Assembly (NCBI RefSeq): GCF_009856865.1
Contig: NZ_WVUD01000006.1
Coordinates: 84,635-148,634 of the forward strand
Length of the DNA: 64,000 nucleotides
Reading direction: 5' to 3'
DNA from: Solidesulfovibrio aerotolerans
Lineage (GTDB): Bacteria > Desulfobacterota > Desulfovibrionia > Desulfovibrionales > Desulfovibrionaceae
Position numbers and translations under genes: made by a program. Under the pieces are notes generated by a model. It was not told where the DNA came from. It did not search any database and saw only the letters and a program-made list of their open reading frames with translations. Below, one piece after another: positions 1-7,805 of this stretch (position 1 is its first letter; the number at the start of each line of letters is the position of its first letter).

Positions 1-211
1 GTCCCCCGACGGCCAGATGCCCGAGGGCCAGGCGCATTCCCGGCCAAGGGAGGCCGGCCACGCAGGTCAGGACGGTAAGGATCAGGGCGGTCAGGCCGAA
101 GCGGGCGGTGAGAAAGAGGCAGGGATCGGTCCCGGGGGCGATGGCTCGGGCCACGATGAATCCGGTAGACCAGATACAGACAAAGACAAGCGGGGCAAAA
201 CGTTTGCACAT
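1..211 (-). CDS. EamA/DMT-family transporter, N-terminal part (runs off the window)
   Basis: The minus-strand frame starts with ATG at 211 (stop in frame at 221-223) and stays open to the window edge, giving about 70 residues. The start reads MCKRFAPLVFVCIWSTGF, followed by IVARAIAP: a membrane segment with the W-STGFIVAR pattern typical of EamA/DMT drug-metabolite transporters. A second hydrophobic segment follows at about residues 36-52. The substrate cannot be told. It diverges from the LysR gene across a short AT-rich gap, a layout in which LysR proteins often control the divergent transporter; that control is inference. The rest of the gene is outside the window. Confidence 0.7.
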   Translation of the reverse strand, partial: MCKRFAPLVFVCIWSTGFIVARAIAPGTDPCLFLTARFGLTALILTVLTCVAGLPWPGMRLALGHLAVGG

Positions 212-280
212 GAAGCGGCTTTACGCCAGCCTATATATAATGTAAAATAATGATAATTTATATTAGGATAAATTAATGCT
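212..280. promoter_or_regulatory. AT-rich divergent promoter/operator region
   Basis: These 69 bases between the transporter and LysR starts are far more AT-rich than the surroundings. They contain a 9-bp dyad ATAATTTAT at 253-261 flanked by TAAT (248-251) and ATTA (262-265), the kind of AT-rich interrupted dyad bound by LysR regulators. Both divergent promoters must lie here. The operator assignment is inference from layout. Confidence 0.5.
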
Positions 281-1228
281 ATGGATAAAAGCCCCTTTGA
301 CCTCCAGGCCCTGCGCACCCTGGTTGCGGTGGCGGATACCGGCGGTTTTACCAAGGCCGCTGCCGTGCTGCACAAAACCCAGGCTGCGGTGAGCGTCTGT
401 GTGGCCATGCTGGAAGACGGGGTCGGTTGCCGCCTGTTTGAACGTTCACGCCAGGGCTGCCAGCCAACACCGGCCGGTGCCGTGCTGCTTGGTCACGCCA
501 GGGAGATTTTACAGCGCGTGGCGGCGGCTGCTGCGGCCATGCAATCAGCCCGACCGACCGGTCGGGTGCGTCTTGGCATCCCGGACGACGTCGTGATGGG
601 ACTGAGCCTGCAGTTCGTTCGCCGGCTGGCCGAGGATAATCCGGCGGTGCTGGTTGATTTGCGCTGCGAACTGTCGGCCGGGCTGGAAACTGCCTTGTGG
701 GCCGGTGAATTGGATCTTGCGGTGGTAGTGCGGGAGCCGGGCAGTCAACAAGGCGAATTTTTGTTTCGCGATCCATTGCTCTGGTGCGTGCCGCCAGGGC
801 ATTCGCCGGAATGGGTGCGGCCACTGCCAGTAGCTCTTTTCGCGGCGGGCTGCCGCACCCGGCCCATGGTACTGGCCGCTCTGGACAGCGCCGGCATCAA
901 CTATACCGAGGTCTGCCGCGCCTCCCATGTGGCCGGATTGACGGCCATGGCCGCAGCGCGCGGCGCTATTGTCGCTCTGGCTCGGCAGGCCCTCCCCCGG
1001 GACTGGCGTTTCCTGGCCCCGGGGGAGGCCGGGTTGCCGTGGCTGCCTGATTATGAAGCGGCGCTGCTTTTGCCGCCGCAGCCGACACCCTTGGCAAGCC
1101 TCGTGGCCGGGCTGCTCACGGTGGCGGCCCGGGAGACCGTGGGATCGGGGCAGCCGACTGCGGCCGTTTCCCGGGAGGCAGGGAATAGGGCAGCTACAGC
1201 GCTTTCCACAACGTCTGCACCGGGGTAA
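281..1228 (+). CDS. LysR-family transcriptional regulator
   Basis: The product is 315 residues, a normal length for the family. Residues about 8-65 form the LysR winged helix-turn-helix (LQALRTLVAVADTGGFTKAA, then QAAVSVCVAMLE and LFERS). From about residue 90 the periplasmic-binding-like effector domain begins (GRVRLGIPDDV). The C-terminal ~25 residues after the effector domain are low-complexity. The likely target is the divergent DMT transporter and its own gene; the effector is unknown. The 3' end overlaps the convergent small gene at 1194-1430 by 35 bases. Confidence 0.85.
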   Translation: MDKSPFDLQALRTLVAVADTGGFTKAAAVLHKTQAAVSVCVAMLEDGVGCRLFERSRQGCQPTPAGAVLLGHAREILQRVAAAAAAMQSARPTGRVRLGIPDDVVMGLSLQFVRRLAEDNPAVLVDLRCELSAGLETALWAGELDLAVVVREPGSQQGEFLFRDPLLWCVPPGHSPEWVRPLPVALFAAGCRTRPMVLAALDSAGINYTEVCRASHVAGLTAMAAARGAIVALARQALPRDWRFLAPGEAGLPWLPDYEAALLLPPQPTPLASLVAGLLTVAARETVGSGQPTAAVSREAGNRAATALSTTSAPG

Positions 1229-1430
1229 AGGCTGCATCCAGCTCGGGGCTTATTTCCACATCCACTTCGCCGTTCTGGCGGGACACACGCACATGGCCCT
1301 CCCCGTCCAGACCGGACTCCCGGGCGGCGTCGTGCCAGCGGGCCACGTCTGCCGCCACAATCTCCTCAAAGGCCGCTTCCGCCGCCAGCGGAGCCACATA
1401 ACTTGAAACCGTCACCCACGCGTCGCTCAC
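1194..1430 (-). CDS. Small acidic hypothetical protein
   Basis: I do not recognise this 78-residue protein. It is acidic, has no signal peptide or membrane segment, and contains a segment HVRVSRQNGEVDVEISPELD that looks like two short beta strands. It lies 84 bases downstream of the DUF488 gene in the same direction, so it may be the last gene of that transcript. It overlaps the end of the convergent LysR gene. Composition fits a real gene, but there is no family assignment. Confidence 0.45.
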   Translation of the reverse strand: MSDAWVTVSSYVAPLAAEAAFEEIVAADVARWHDAARESGLDGEGHVRVSRQNGEVDVEISPELDAAFTPVQTLWKAL

Positions 1431-1514
1431 GCCCTTTCTCCTTCCGTTTGGCCCGCACAGGGGCTATTTTCTTCCACTATCCGTCCTGTCGGCCCGGGGC
1501 AGGCCGGCGTGCGG

Positions 1515-2015
1515 TCACTGCGGCTCCCTGTCGGCCAACACGCAGGCCAGGGCAAAATCGTTCCAGGCCGGGGTGTGCGGCTCCAGCCGCCCGTCGGCCC
1601 GGATATGGACCACCCGGGCACCCCGGGACAGCAGTTCCGGGGCGATGCGCCCGGCCCGGTGGCAGCATCTGGGGTCTTCTTCACCGCATAATAAAACCAG
1701 CCGCCAGGCTTGGCGCCAGTAATCCATGACCAGGTCCACCCCCCGGGAAAAGGACACGGCCGCAGCAATGGGCGAACCTTCCGGCCGGCCGCCAAGCTCC
1801 CGGCCCAGATAGACATAGGAGACGCCCCACAGCCGTAGCGAAGTGGACAGGGCGTCCTTGGAAAAATGCGGCATGTACCGGGAAACCGGGTGGCTGCGCA
1901 CGTCGATAACCATGTTGACGCCCTGGCAGGCGAGCAGGCTTAAAAACGTGACCCGCTCGTGGCCGCTGTGCCCGATGGTGTAGATGGGCGCTCGGGCGAG
2001 TGGTCCCGACTGCAT
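1515..2015 (-). CDS. DUF488 family protein
   Basis: This 166-residue protein carries the DUF488 hallmarks: TIGHSGHE near residues 13-20, DVRSHP at 38-43, and the Cys-rich C(G)EEDPRCCHR block at 110-120. The biochemical role of the family is not established. The start is the ATG at 2015, which overlaps the TGA of the upstream glycosylase gene as TGATG, indicating translational coupling. The frame stays open upstream for 74 more codons, but those only shadow the glycosylase gene. Coupling to a DNA repair gene is seen here; a shared function is not shown. Confidence 0.85.
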   Translation of the reverse strand: MQSGPLARAPIYTIGHSGHERVTFLSLLACQGVNMVIDVRSHPVSRYMPHFSKDALSTSLRLWGVSYVYLGRELGGRPEGSPIAAAVSFSRGVDLVMDYWRQAWRLVLLCGEEDPRCCHRAGRIAPELLSRGARVVHIRADGRLEPHTPAWNDFALACVLADREPQ

Positions 2016-2608
2016 CAGGCATCCCCGACCAGTTCCCGGAACCGGAAGCAGCCGCGCAGATGGTCGTTGACCAGACCCGCTGCCTGCAAAAAGGCATAGA
2101 CGATGGTGGGGCCGACAAACCCGAAGCCCCGGGCCTTGAGGTCGCGGCGGACGGTTTCGGCCAAGGGCGTGACTGCCGGCACTTCGCCGATGGCGTTCCA
2201 GCCGCCGATGACAGGTTTGCCGTCCACGAAGCGCCACAGGTAGGCGTCAAAGGAGCCAAAGGCCTCGGCAACGGCCAAAAATGCCTGGGCGTTTTTAACC
2301 GAAGCCGCCACCTTGGCCCGGTTGCGGATGATGCGGGCGTCGGCGATCAGTTCGGCCATTTTGGCGTCGTCGTAAGCCGCCACGCGCAAAGGATCAAAGC
2401 CCTCGTAGGCCAAGCGGTAGCCTTCTCGCCGTTTGAGCACTGTCAGCCAGGACAATCCGGCCTGGGCCCCTTCGAGGATGAGCAGCTCGAAAAGCGCCCG
2501 GTCGTCGTGCAGCGGCGCGCCCCATTCCTCGTCGTGGTAGCGCACGTAAAGCGGCAAATCGCCGCACCACGGGCACCGAAATTTCTCGATATCCACGCCC
2601 ATCCCCAT
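2015..2608 (-). CDS. tag: DNA-3-methyladenine glycosylase I
   Basis: The product removes 3-methyladenine from alkylated DNA, the first step of base excision repair in the cytoplasm. The 197-residue form matches E. coli Tag (187). Family features are RCPWCG at 11-16, YHDEEWG at 24-30, LFELLILEGAQAGLSW at 39-54 with the catalytic-type Glu at about 41, and LVNDHLRGC near the end, which supplies the other zinc ligands. ATG at 2608 was chosen because it follows a GAGAGGGGGAG tract and the product then begins like known Tag proteins. The upstream in-frame extension to 2680 lies inside an intergenic repeat module. Followed by DUF488 with TGATG coupling. Confidence 0.93.
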   Translation of the reverse strand: MGMGVDIEKFRCPWCGDLPLYVRYHDEEWGAPLHDDRALFELLILEGAQAGLSWLTVLKRREGYRLAYEGFDPLRVAAYDDAKMAELIADARIIRNRAKVAASVKNAQAFLAVAEAFGSFDAYLWRFVDGKPVIGGWNAIGEVPAVTPLAETVRRDLKARGFGFVGPTIVYAFLQAAGLVNDHLRGCFRFRELVGDA

Positions 2609-2611
2609 CTC

Positions 2612-2668
2612 CCCCTCTCCGGGAGGTTGCGGGAGGGGGGCATCCCCTCCCGCCGCCGGAGCAACGGC
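2612..2668 (-). repeat. Dispersed intergenic repeat, module B (copy 1)
   Basis: Read on the minus strand it begins GTTGCTCCGGCGG and continues into a GC dyad (GGGAGGGG-ATG-CCCCCTCCC). The same GTTGCTCCGG(C/T)GG start followed by a dyad recurs at 9003 and 30692, each time about 100-150 bp downstream of a module A copy. Here module A is at 2736-2816. Confidence 0.65.
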
Positions 2669-2735
2669 GGTATCCGTCAAGCGCCTCTTTCAGTTTTCTC
2701 GGTCCGCAGCCGAAAGAACTGAAAACCAACGCCCA

Positions 2736-2816
2736 GCCCCCCTTAAAAATTTTTCCCGGTGGGGGGTCCGGGGGCCTCAGGCCCCCGGCCGCCGGAGGCA
2801 TTCTTCCTGCCTCCTT
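2736..2816 (-). repeat. Stop-proximal polypurine + CCTCCGGCGG element, module A (copy 1)
   Basis: Read on the minus strand it follows the UbiD stop codon directly. A 17-base purine tract (AAGGAGGCAGGAAGAAT) is followed by GCCTCCGGCGGCC, then a perfect dyad CGGGGGCC-TGA-GGCCCCCG, then a G- and A-rich tail. No T-run follows the dyad, so it is not a classical intrinsic terminator. Related copies are at 5401, 8850, 30513 and 41031, always just after a stop codon and in the gene's own orientation. Confidence 0.7.
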
Positions 2817-4262
2817 CTACAACCCCAGTTCGCCCCATAAGGCGTCGATGCGGGCCTTGGTGGCCGGGTCCATGGTCAGGGCGTCGGGCCAGCCGCGGGT
2901 GTGGCCTTCTTCGGGGCCTTTTTTCGTGGCGTCGATGCCCATTTTGCCGCCGTAGCAGGACATGGGCGCGGCATGGTCCAGGGCGTCCAGCGGTCCGTCC
3001 ACGATGACTACGTCGCGCCGGGCGTCGACGTTGTTGCCCACGCGCCACCACACCTCGGAGGTGTTTTGCACGTTGACCTCGGCGTCCACCACCACGATGA
3101 ATTTGGTAAACATCATCTGGCCCAGGCCCCAGATGGCGTACATGATCTTGCGCGTCTGGCCGGGATAGCGCTTGTCGATGGAGACAAAGCAGAAGTTGTG
3201 GAACACGCCTTCCAGCGGCAGGCTCATGTCCACGATTTCCGGCAACTGTTTTTTGATAAGCGGCAGAAACAGGCGTTCGGTGGCCTTGCCCATGTAGGTG
3301 TCTTCCATGGGCGGCGGCCCCACCAGCGTGGCCGGATAGACGGCATCCTTGCGGTGGGTGATGGCCGTCACGTGAAAGACCGGGTAGTCGTCGGCCAGGG
3401 AGTAATAGCCGGTGTGGTCGCCAAAGGGGCCTTCGCGGCGGCGCTCGCCGGGTTCGACGTAGCCTTCCAGGACAAACTGGCTGTTGGCCGGCACCTGCAG
3501 GTCCACGGTCTTGCATTGCACCAGCTCCACGGCGCTCTGGCGTAGGAAGCCGGCAAAGAGAAATTCGTCGATGTCGTCGGGCAGCGGGGCGGTGGCGGCG
3601 TAGGTACAGGCCGGGTCAGGCCCGATGGCCACGGCCACGGGCAGGCGTTCGCCGCGTTTGCCGGCCTCGTGGTAATGCGACGCACCGCCCTTGTGGCGAT
3701 GCCAGTGCATGCCGGTGGTATTTTTGTCAAAGACCTGCATGCGGTACATGCCGACGTTGCGTTTGCCGGTTTCCGGGTCTCTGGTCACCACCACGGGCAG
3801 GGTGATAAACGGCCCGGCGTCGCCGGGCCAGGTGGTCAGCACCGGCAGCAGGGACAGGTCCACGGCGTCGCCGGTCAGGACCACATCCTGGCAGGGGGCC
3901 TTGGTGACGGTCTTGGGGAAGATGCCGGCCATCTTGGCCAGTTTCGGCAGGAGCTTGAGCTTCTCGATAAGTCCTTCGGGCTTTTCCATCTCCAGCACAT
4001 CGTCGATGCGTTGGCCCAGGGCGTCGAGGTCGGCGCATTCCAGGGCCAGATGCATGCGCGGGAAGGAGCCGAAGGCGTTGGTGACGACCGGAAATTTTGA
4101 ACCGGTGGGATTTTCAAAGAAAAGCGCCGGCCCGCCGGCCTTGGAGACGCGGTCGGTGATTTCAGCGATTTCCAGCTTGGGATCAAGTGCTGGCGTGATG
4201 CGTTTGAGTTCGCCTTTTTTCTCCAGCAGCCGCAAAAATTCCTGCAAGTCCTTGTACGCCAT
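2817..4262 (-). CDS. UbiD-family prenyl-FMN-dependent decarboxylase (menaquinone-type)
   Basis: This 481-residue protein has full UbiD length. It carries the family blocks NVGMYRMQ (169-176) and HWHRHKGG (187-194), involved in prenylated FMN and metal binding, and EGPFGDHTGYYS (277-288). UbiD enzymes non-oxidatively decarboxylate aromatic or unsaturated acids. With mqnC 3.5 kb away, the likeliest role is the late decarboxylation in futalosine-route menaquinone synthesis (MqnL-like); this is inference from context. The ATG at 4262 gives the usual MAYKDLQEFL start. The frame stays open far upstream across the next gene, but that stretch is not coding. A repeat element follows the stop. Confidence 0.88.
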   Translation of the reverse strand: MAYKDLQEFLRLLEKKGELKRITPALDPKLEIAEITDRVSKAGGPALFFENPTGSKFPVVTNAFGSFPRMHLALECADLDALGQRIDDVLEMEKPEGLIEKLKLLPKLAKMAGIFPKTVTKAPCQDVVLTGDAVDLSLLPVLTTWPGDAGPFITLPVVVTRDPETGKRNVGMYRMQVFDKNTTGMHWHRHKGGASHYHEAGKRGERLPVAVAIGPDPACTYAATAPLPDDIDEFLFAGFLRQSAVELVQCKTVDLQVPANSQFVLEGYVEPGERRREGPFGDHTGYYSLADDYPVFHVTAITHRKDAVYPATLVGPPPMEDTYMGKATERLFLPLIKKQLPEIVDMSLPLEGVFHNFCFVSIDKRYPGQTRKIMYAIWGLGQMMFTKFIVVVDAEVNVQNTSEVWWRVGNNVDARRDVVIVDGPLDALDHAAPMSCYGGKMGIDATKKGPEEGHTRGWPDALTMDPATKARIDALWGELGL

Positions 4263-4315
4263 GGGGGAAACGCTCCGGGTGTGATCGATCCGGCATGTAC
4301 GGCCGGTGCCCGTAT

Positions 4316-5335
4316 TTATACCCGAAGATGCAGCCCCGTAAAGGGCCGGGCCGCGCCGGCCAAAATCCTGGCCCAAAATCCGGAAGCCGCCTCGTCCGGC
4401 AGCCCGCCGGCCGACTGGCACACGGCAATGATCTCGCGCCGGCCCAGGCGCACCCGGGCCAGGGAGGCAATGACGGCGTCGGCTGCGCTCGGGTTTTCGA
4501 GCATCAGGCGATAGGCCGCCCGGGAGCCGTCCACCGTGACCACAGCGGCGGTGCGTCCGGCCCCGGGCAGCCGGCCGAACAGGCGAAGGGACCATTTCCC
4601 GGGTCCGGTGCGCTGCGTGAGCAATTCCGATTGGCCGATGCCCGGGTACATCCAGGGCGCGTAGACGGGCCGGCCCTGGGTTTGGGGAATCCATTGCCCG
4701 GCCAGCCGGACGAGTTCGCGCACCCGGGCCAGGGTCTGGCCGGCGGCGGCGTCGGCGCGGCAAAAGGCCAGGAAGTCCGCGCGCGCCTGGGCGAGATCCA
4801 GGGTGGGGCCGGGGGAAGGCGCAAGCGCTGGCGCTGGTGTTGGAGCCTCCCCGTCGGGCCTTTCTGCCGGGCTGGATGCGGCAGCGGCAAAGGGCGGGGG
4901 TGCCGCGTCCGACCCGCTGCGCGCTGGCGTGGAGCTGTCGGCGGGCGCGAGCGCTGCCCCGGGAGACGGCGGCGCAGCCGGGACAAAGCGGCGCAGATGG
5001 GCCTCGAATTTGGACCGGGCGTCGGTGAGGGCGGCGAGCAGCAGGACCGGATCGTCGGTTGCCGAGGGCGGCGGGGTGATATCGCGCAGGACCAGATCCG
5101 GCTCCAGCCGTTCGATGCGAAAGACCAGCTCGCGCCCCGGAACCGGCTCGTGGTCGAGTGCGGCCAAGAGTTTGTGGCCGGCCACCACCACCCAGAAAAA
5201 ACCGCCCGGTCCCGGCGAAACGAGCCGGCCCCGCACGACCTGGCCCACCCGCCGGCCGCGCCGAAAGGCCTGCCCATCGGACCGGTCCTTGTTGCCAGCC
5301 CCGGATTGCCCGCTGTACCCGCCTGTAACCCGCAT
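4316..5335 (-). CDS. Hypothetical protein with proline/alanine-rich linker
   Basis: I do not recognise this 339-residue protein. Residues about 45-115 form a structured N-terminal region (FWVVVAGHKLLAAL...). Residues about 118-178 are a low-complexity Pro/Ala/Ser linker. The C-terminal half from about 180 is structured (GKWSLRLFGRLPGAGRTAAV). Globular ends joined by a long linker, with a C-terminal beta-rich segment, are loosely reminiscent of hook-length control (FliK-like) proteins, but no diagnostic motif supports that. The start at 5335 follows a CAAGGAC ribosome-binding site. No signal peptide. It lies upstream of ubiD in the same direction, 53 bases away. Confidence 0.6.
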   Translation of the reverse strand: MRVTGGYSGQSGAGNKDRSDGQAFRRGRRVGQVVRGRLVSPGPGGFFWVVVAGHKLLAALDHEPVPGRELVFRIERLEPDLVLRDITPPPSATDDPVLLLAALTDARSKFEAHLRRFVPAAPPSPGAALAPADSSTPARSGSDAAPPPFAAAASSPAERPDGEAPTPAPALAPSPGPTLDLAQARADFLAFCRADAAAGQTLARVRELVRLAGQWIPQTQGRPVYAPWMYPGIGQSELLTQRTGPGKWSLRLFGRLPGAGRTAAVVTVDGSRAAYRLMLENPSAADAVIASLARVRLGRREIIAVCQSAGGLPDEAASGFWARILAGAARPFTGLHLRV

Positions 5336-5400
5336 CTGGTGTCCTTGTACGTGGCGCTTGCGCTATTGTATGATGTGTCGTCTTCACCATGAAGGTAACG

Positions 5401-5494
5401 CCTTCCCCCTTAACCCCTTGCCTTCCATAAGGGATTCCAAAGGGGTCCCCCCTTTGGCCGCCGGAGGCCTCTTCTCTTCTCCTCTCTTCCTATC
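5401..5494 (-). repeat. Stop-proximal polypurine + CCTCCGGCGG element, module A (copy 2)
   Basis: Read on the minus strand, a roughly 25-base G/A tract begins right after the stop at 5495. It is followed by GCCTCCGGCGGCC and the dyad CCAAAGGGG-GGA-CCCCTTTGG, then GAATCCCTTATGGAAGGCAA and a G-rich tail. This is nearly identical to the plus-strand copies at 30513 and 41031. No module B copy is visible nearby. The element fills the gap between two minus-strand genes. Confidence 0.75.
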
Positions 5495-5950
5495 CTAGTG
5501 GCCCGTCTGTTCAAAATAGTCGGTTCTATCGATGCCAGGAAAGACATGGATGACGGGCGTACAGGTTCCCTGGCGGATGATGTGGAGTTCGCAGGGAACG
5601 GTCTTGCCCGGCGCGATGGCGTATTTGGCGACGAAACGCGGTCCGGGGGGCATGCTGTTGGCCAGGGTCAGGGTGTGCGTGGCGTCGGGCTGATAGAGCG
5701 GTTCACCGGTGATGGGGGCGCTCGGGGTGAAGCGGTAGGTCACGGCCAGGGGCGGATAGGGGGTGGGGATGCCTTCGTTGGGTGAGCGTGGCTGCCAGGC
5801 TCTCACGGTCACGAAGGTGGCGGTGCCGGCAAACACGTCGTAGCGGCAGGGGCCGCCGACCAGTTCCGGCGTGGCAGCCTCGGCGGGACGTGGCAGCAGG
5901 CAGGCGGCCAGGGCGCAGAGCAAGGCAAGGCGGATGGCGGTGGAGAGCAT
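5495..5950 (-). CDS. Secreted hypothetical protein
   Basis: I do not recognise the family of this 151-residue protein. An N-terminal signal peptide (about residues 1-25, ending PAEAA) predicts export to the periplasm. The mature part has three cysteines (in GGPCRYD, TVPCELH and GTCTPV) and a beta-rich look, so disulphides are possible. The start at 5950 has a good AAGGAGG ribosome-binding site. It lies 24 bases downstream of the J-domain protein gene and may be cotranscribed with it. A repeat element follows its stop. Confidence 0.65.
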   Translation of the reverse strand: MLSTAIRLALLCALAACLLPRPAEAATPELVGGPCRYDVFAGTATFVTVRAWQPRSPNEGIPTPYPPLAVTYRFTPSAPITGEPLYQPDATHTLTLANSMPPGPRFVAKYAIAPGKTVPCELHIIRQGTCTPVIHVFPGIDRTDYFEQTGH

Positions 5951-5974
5951 GCAAAGCCTCCTTGGGGATGGGCG

Positions 5975-6841
5975 TTATTTGGCGAGCAGTCGCAGATAGA
6001 GATCGCCGCGCATGGGACCGATGCGCCGGCCCATGCCTTTAAGCCGGATGGGGCGTCCCACCACGAAATCCGTGGGCAGGGTGACTTCCACCATGGTGGG
6101 TTTGGCGTTGCCCAACCCGTGGCGGATGCCGACCCGGATGCGGGTGCCGGGGAGCAGGCTGGCGCTGGGCAGATGGACGGTTTGTTCGTCATCCAATTGT
6201 TTTTGAAAGTAATCCTTGAGAGATCCGATAAATCCCTTGGAAATATCGAGAGATACCGCTTTGTCTCCCCAACTAAACGAGACCTCGCGCGCGCCCTTGG
6301 CCGCCACTTTTTTGCTGCGCACCGGACCGCTTTTCACCTTGCGGTAGATGTCTTCAAACACCTGCCGGGCAAAAGGATCTTTGAGCAGATCCTGGAGCAC
6401 TTCTTCGCGGTGGAAATAAAATCCGGCGTCGGCGGTGTCTTTGGAGGCTTTGGTGTAGGCTTGTTTGGCCTTGCGCTGGCTGTGGGCCGCGCCGGGGTCC
6501 GGGCCTGGGGGCGGTGGTGGCGGCCCGGGGCGGCTGGTCCTGGCTCCGGGTTGGGCTTGCTGGCCGGCGGGCCGTTTGGGGCCGGCGGTTTTGGCTTGAT
6601 CTTCGGCGGCCGGACCGGGACCGCGCTGGTCGCGGTCGGCCAGGAAGTGGCGCAGCAGGAGATAGGCTTCGTTTAACCGCTGGAATTTGCGTTTGGCGGC
6701 CGCGTCGTCAGGGTGCAGATCCGGGTGCAGCTTGAAGGCGAGCTTGCGATAGGCGGATTTGACGGCCTCGACGTCGTCGGTGGCCGCTACCCCGAGCAGG
6801 GCGCGCGCCTGATCAAGGCGCATCGAATCCTGACTGCCCAT
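5975..6841 (-). CDS. J-domain (DnaJ-like) protein
   Basis: This 288-residue protein begins with a J domain (about residues 8-65) containing HPD at 39-41, the motif that stimulates Hsp70 ATPase activity. A Pro/Gly/Ala-rich linker occupies about 75-115. The C-terminal half (about 125-288) contains SFSWGDKAVSLDISKGFIGSL and resembles a single substrate-binding beta domain. The zinc-finger cysteines of true DnaJ are absent, so this is a specialised cochaperone rather than DnaJ itself. ATG at 6841 gives a normal J-domain start; upstream in-frame sequence shadows the neighbouring gene. Operon with the YkgJ-type and secreted-protein genes is likely. Confidence 0.85.
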   Translation of the reverse strand: MGSQDSMRLDQARALLGVAATDDVEAVKSAYRKLAFKLHPDLHPDDAAAKRKFQRLNEAYLLLRHFLADRDQRGPGPAAEDQAKTAGPKRPAGQQAQPGARTSRPGPPPPPPGPDPGAAHSQRKAKQAYTKASKDTADAGFYFHREEVLQDLLKDPFARQVFEDIYRKVKSGPVRSKKVAAKGAREVSFSWGDKAVSLDISKGFIGSLKDYFQKQLDDEQTVHLPSASLLPGTRIRVGIRHGLGNAKPTMVEVTLPTDFVVGRPIRLKGMGRRIGPMRGDLYLRLLAK

Positions 6842-6852
6842 GCTGCGCTCCC

Positions 6853-7311
6853 TCAGGCGGTTCCCGGGTCGAGGTCGGCCAGGGCTTCGGGGACGTCCTC
6901 GCCCCGGGGACGCGTCAGGCCCCGCTCGACCAGATAGGCCCGGCCCTGTCTGGCGAATTCGGCGTGGGAGGCCTGCCGGTTGATGCCCGGACAATCCTCG
7001 GCCGCCATGGCGTGGCTGTCGGCGTCGATGATGTTGCCGCGAAAATAGGGCCAGGCCCGGCACACATCCGGGCGGCCCGGATGCACGGTGCAGCCCTGCT
7101 TGTAAAAGATGCAGTAGTCATCCGGGCCGGTAATAAGCCGCTGCCGGCCGCCGACATATTCGGCAAAGCGAGTGAGCAACGTCTCGCGGTCAAGTCCAAG
7201 ATGGTCGCCCAGACGCTCGATGTCGTAGGCGGACAGGACGATACCGCCCACGCCTTCACAGCAGTGGCCGCAACGTTGACAGGCAAAGGCAATGACAGAC
7301 GACATTTCCAT
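6853..7311 (-). CDS. YkgJ-type cysteine-cluster (zinc/iron-chelating) protein
   Basis: The 152-residue protein has the family's cysteine cluster: CQRCGHCC at 11-18, then DDYCIFYKQGCTVHPGRPDVC around 95-115, and a later Cys near residue 136. These are proposed to chelate Zn or an Fe-S cluster. The cellular role of the family is not established. It sits 11 bases upstream of the J-domain gene and 3 bases downstream of the CoA-binding-protein gene, so the three are almost certainly one transcript. Confidence 0.85.
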   Translation of the reverse strand: MEMSSVIAFACQRCGHCCEGVGGIVLSAYDIERLGDHLGLDRETLLTRFAEYVGGRQRLITGPDDYCIFYKQGCTVHPGRPDVCRAWPYFRGNIIDADSHAMAAEDCPGINRQASHAEFARQGRAYLVERGLTRPRGEDVPEALADLDPGTA

Positions 7312-7314
7312 ACC

Positions 7315-7773
7315 CTATCCCCAAAGGCGACGGTATTCAACCATGATGCAGCGATCCTCCACCACCACGACCCCGGCCGGGGCGAGAAGCGCCTTGGCCT
7401 GGGGGCTGGCAATGCCGGATTGCATCCAAAAGCAGGCCGGTCGCTGCGGCAGGGCCAATGTTTCGTCGGCATGGGCCGGACAATTCGCCGGGGCGCGAAA
7501 CAGGTTTACAACGTCAATGGGCTCGTCAATCTCGGCCAGGGTCTTGCGGGCCGGTATGCCCCAGACCGAGGCCCGGGCCGGATGCACGGGAATAACGCGA
7601 AAGCCGGCGTCGATCATAAACCGGCCCACCATATCCACTTCGGTTCCGGGGCGGTCCTTGGCCCCGACAAGGGCAATGGTCTTTCCTGGGACAAGCAGCT
7701 CTTTGAGCATGGAATCGGCGTACAGCATGGTTCCTGGGTGGTTTTCGTTTGCGGCAAAAAAGGGTATCGCCAT
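7315..7773 (-). CDS. CoA-binding (YccU-like) protein
   Basis: The 152-residue protein is a stand-alone CoA-binding Rossmann domain (about residues 30-145), beginning KTIALVGAKDRPGTEVDMVG, with VIPVHP and the ACFWMQSGI stretch of the family. Such proteins bind CoA or nucleotides; the physiological role is unclear. Start 7773 is preceded by an AGGCAGGG tract, but an internal Met at residue 22 (position 7710) is possible. It is divergent from mqnC with only 32 bases between starts, so promoters must overlap or lie inside the genes. Confidence 0.8.
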   Translation of the reverse strand: MAIPFFAANENHPGTMLYADSMLKELLVPGKTIALVGAKDRPGTEVDMVGRFMIDAGFRVIPVHPARASVWGIPARKTLAEIDEPIDVVNLFRAPANCPAHADETLALPQRPACFWMQSGIASPQAKALLAPAGVVVVEDRCIMVEYRRLWG

Positions 7774-7805
7774 GGCGGCATCCCTGCCTGGAGGTCAATC
7801 GCACA

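Noticed and set aside
1427..1816. 129-codon minus-strand frame inside the DUF488 gene
   Set aside because: Trp/Pro/Gly-rich frame-shadow of DUF488, which has the conserved family motifs in its own frame.
2736..2816. Module A dyads as ordinary intrinsic terminators
   Set aside because: The stems are strong, but no T-run follows on the gene's strand in any of the five copies, unlike the true terminators at 12.1, 18.6 and 30.8 kb.
4263..5390. In-frame upstream extension of the UbiD gene to 857 codons
   Set aside because: The UbiD family starts at MAYKDL (4262). The upstream part is Arg/Pro-rich and overlaps, in another frame, the better supported gene at 4316-5335.
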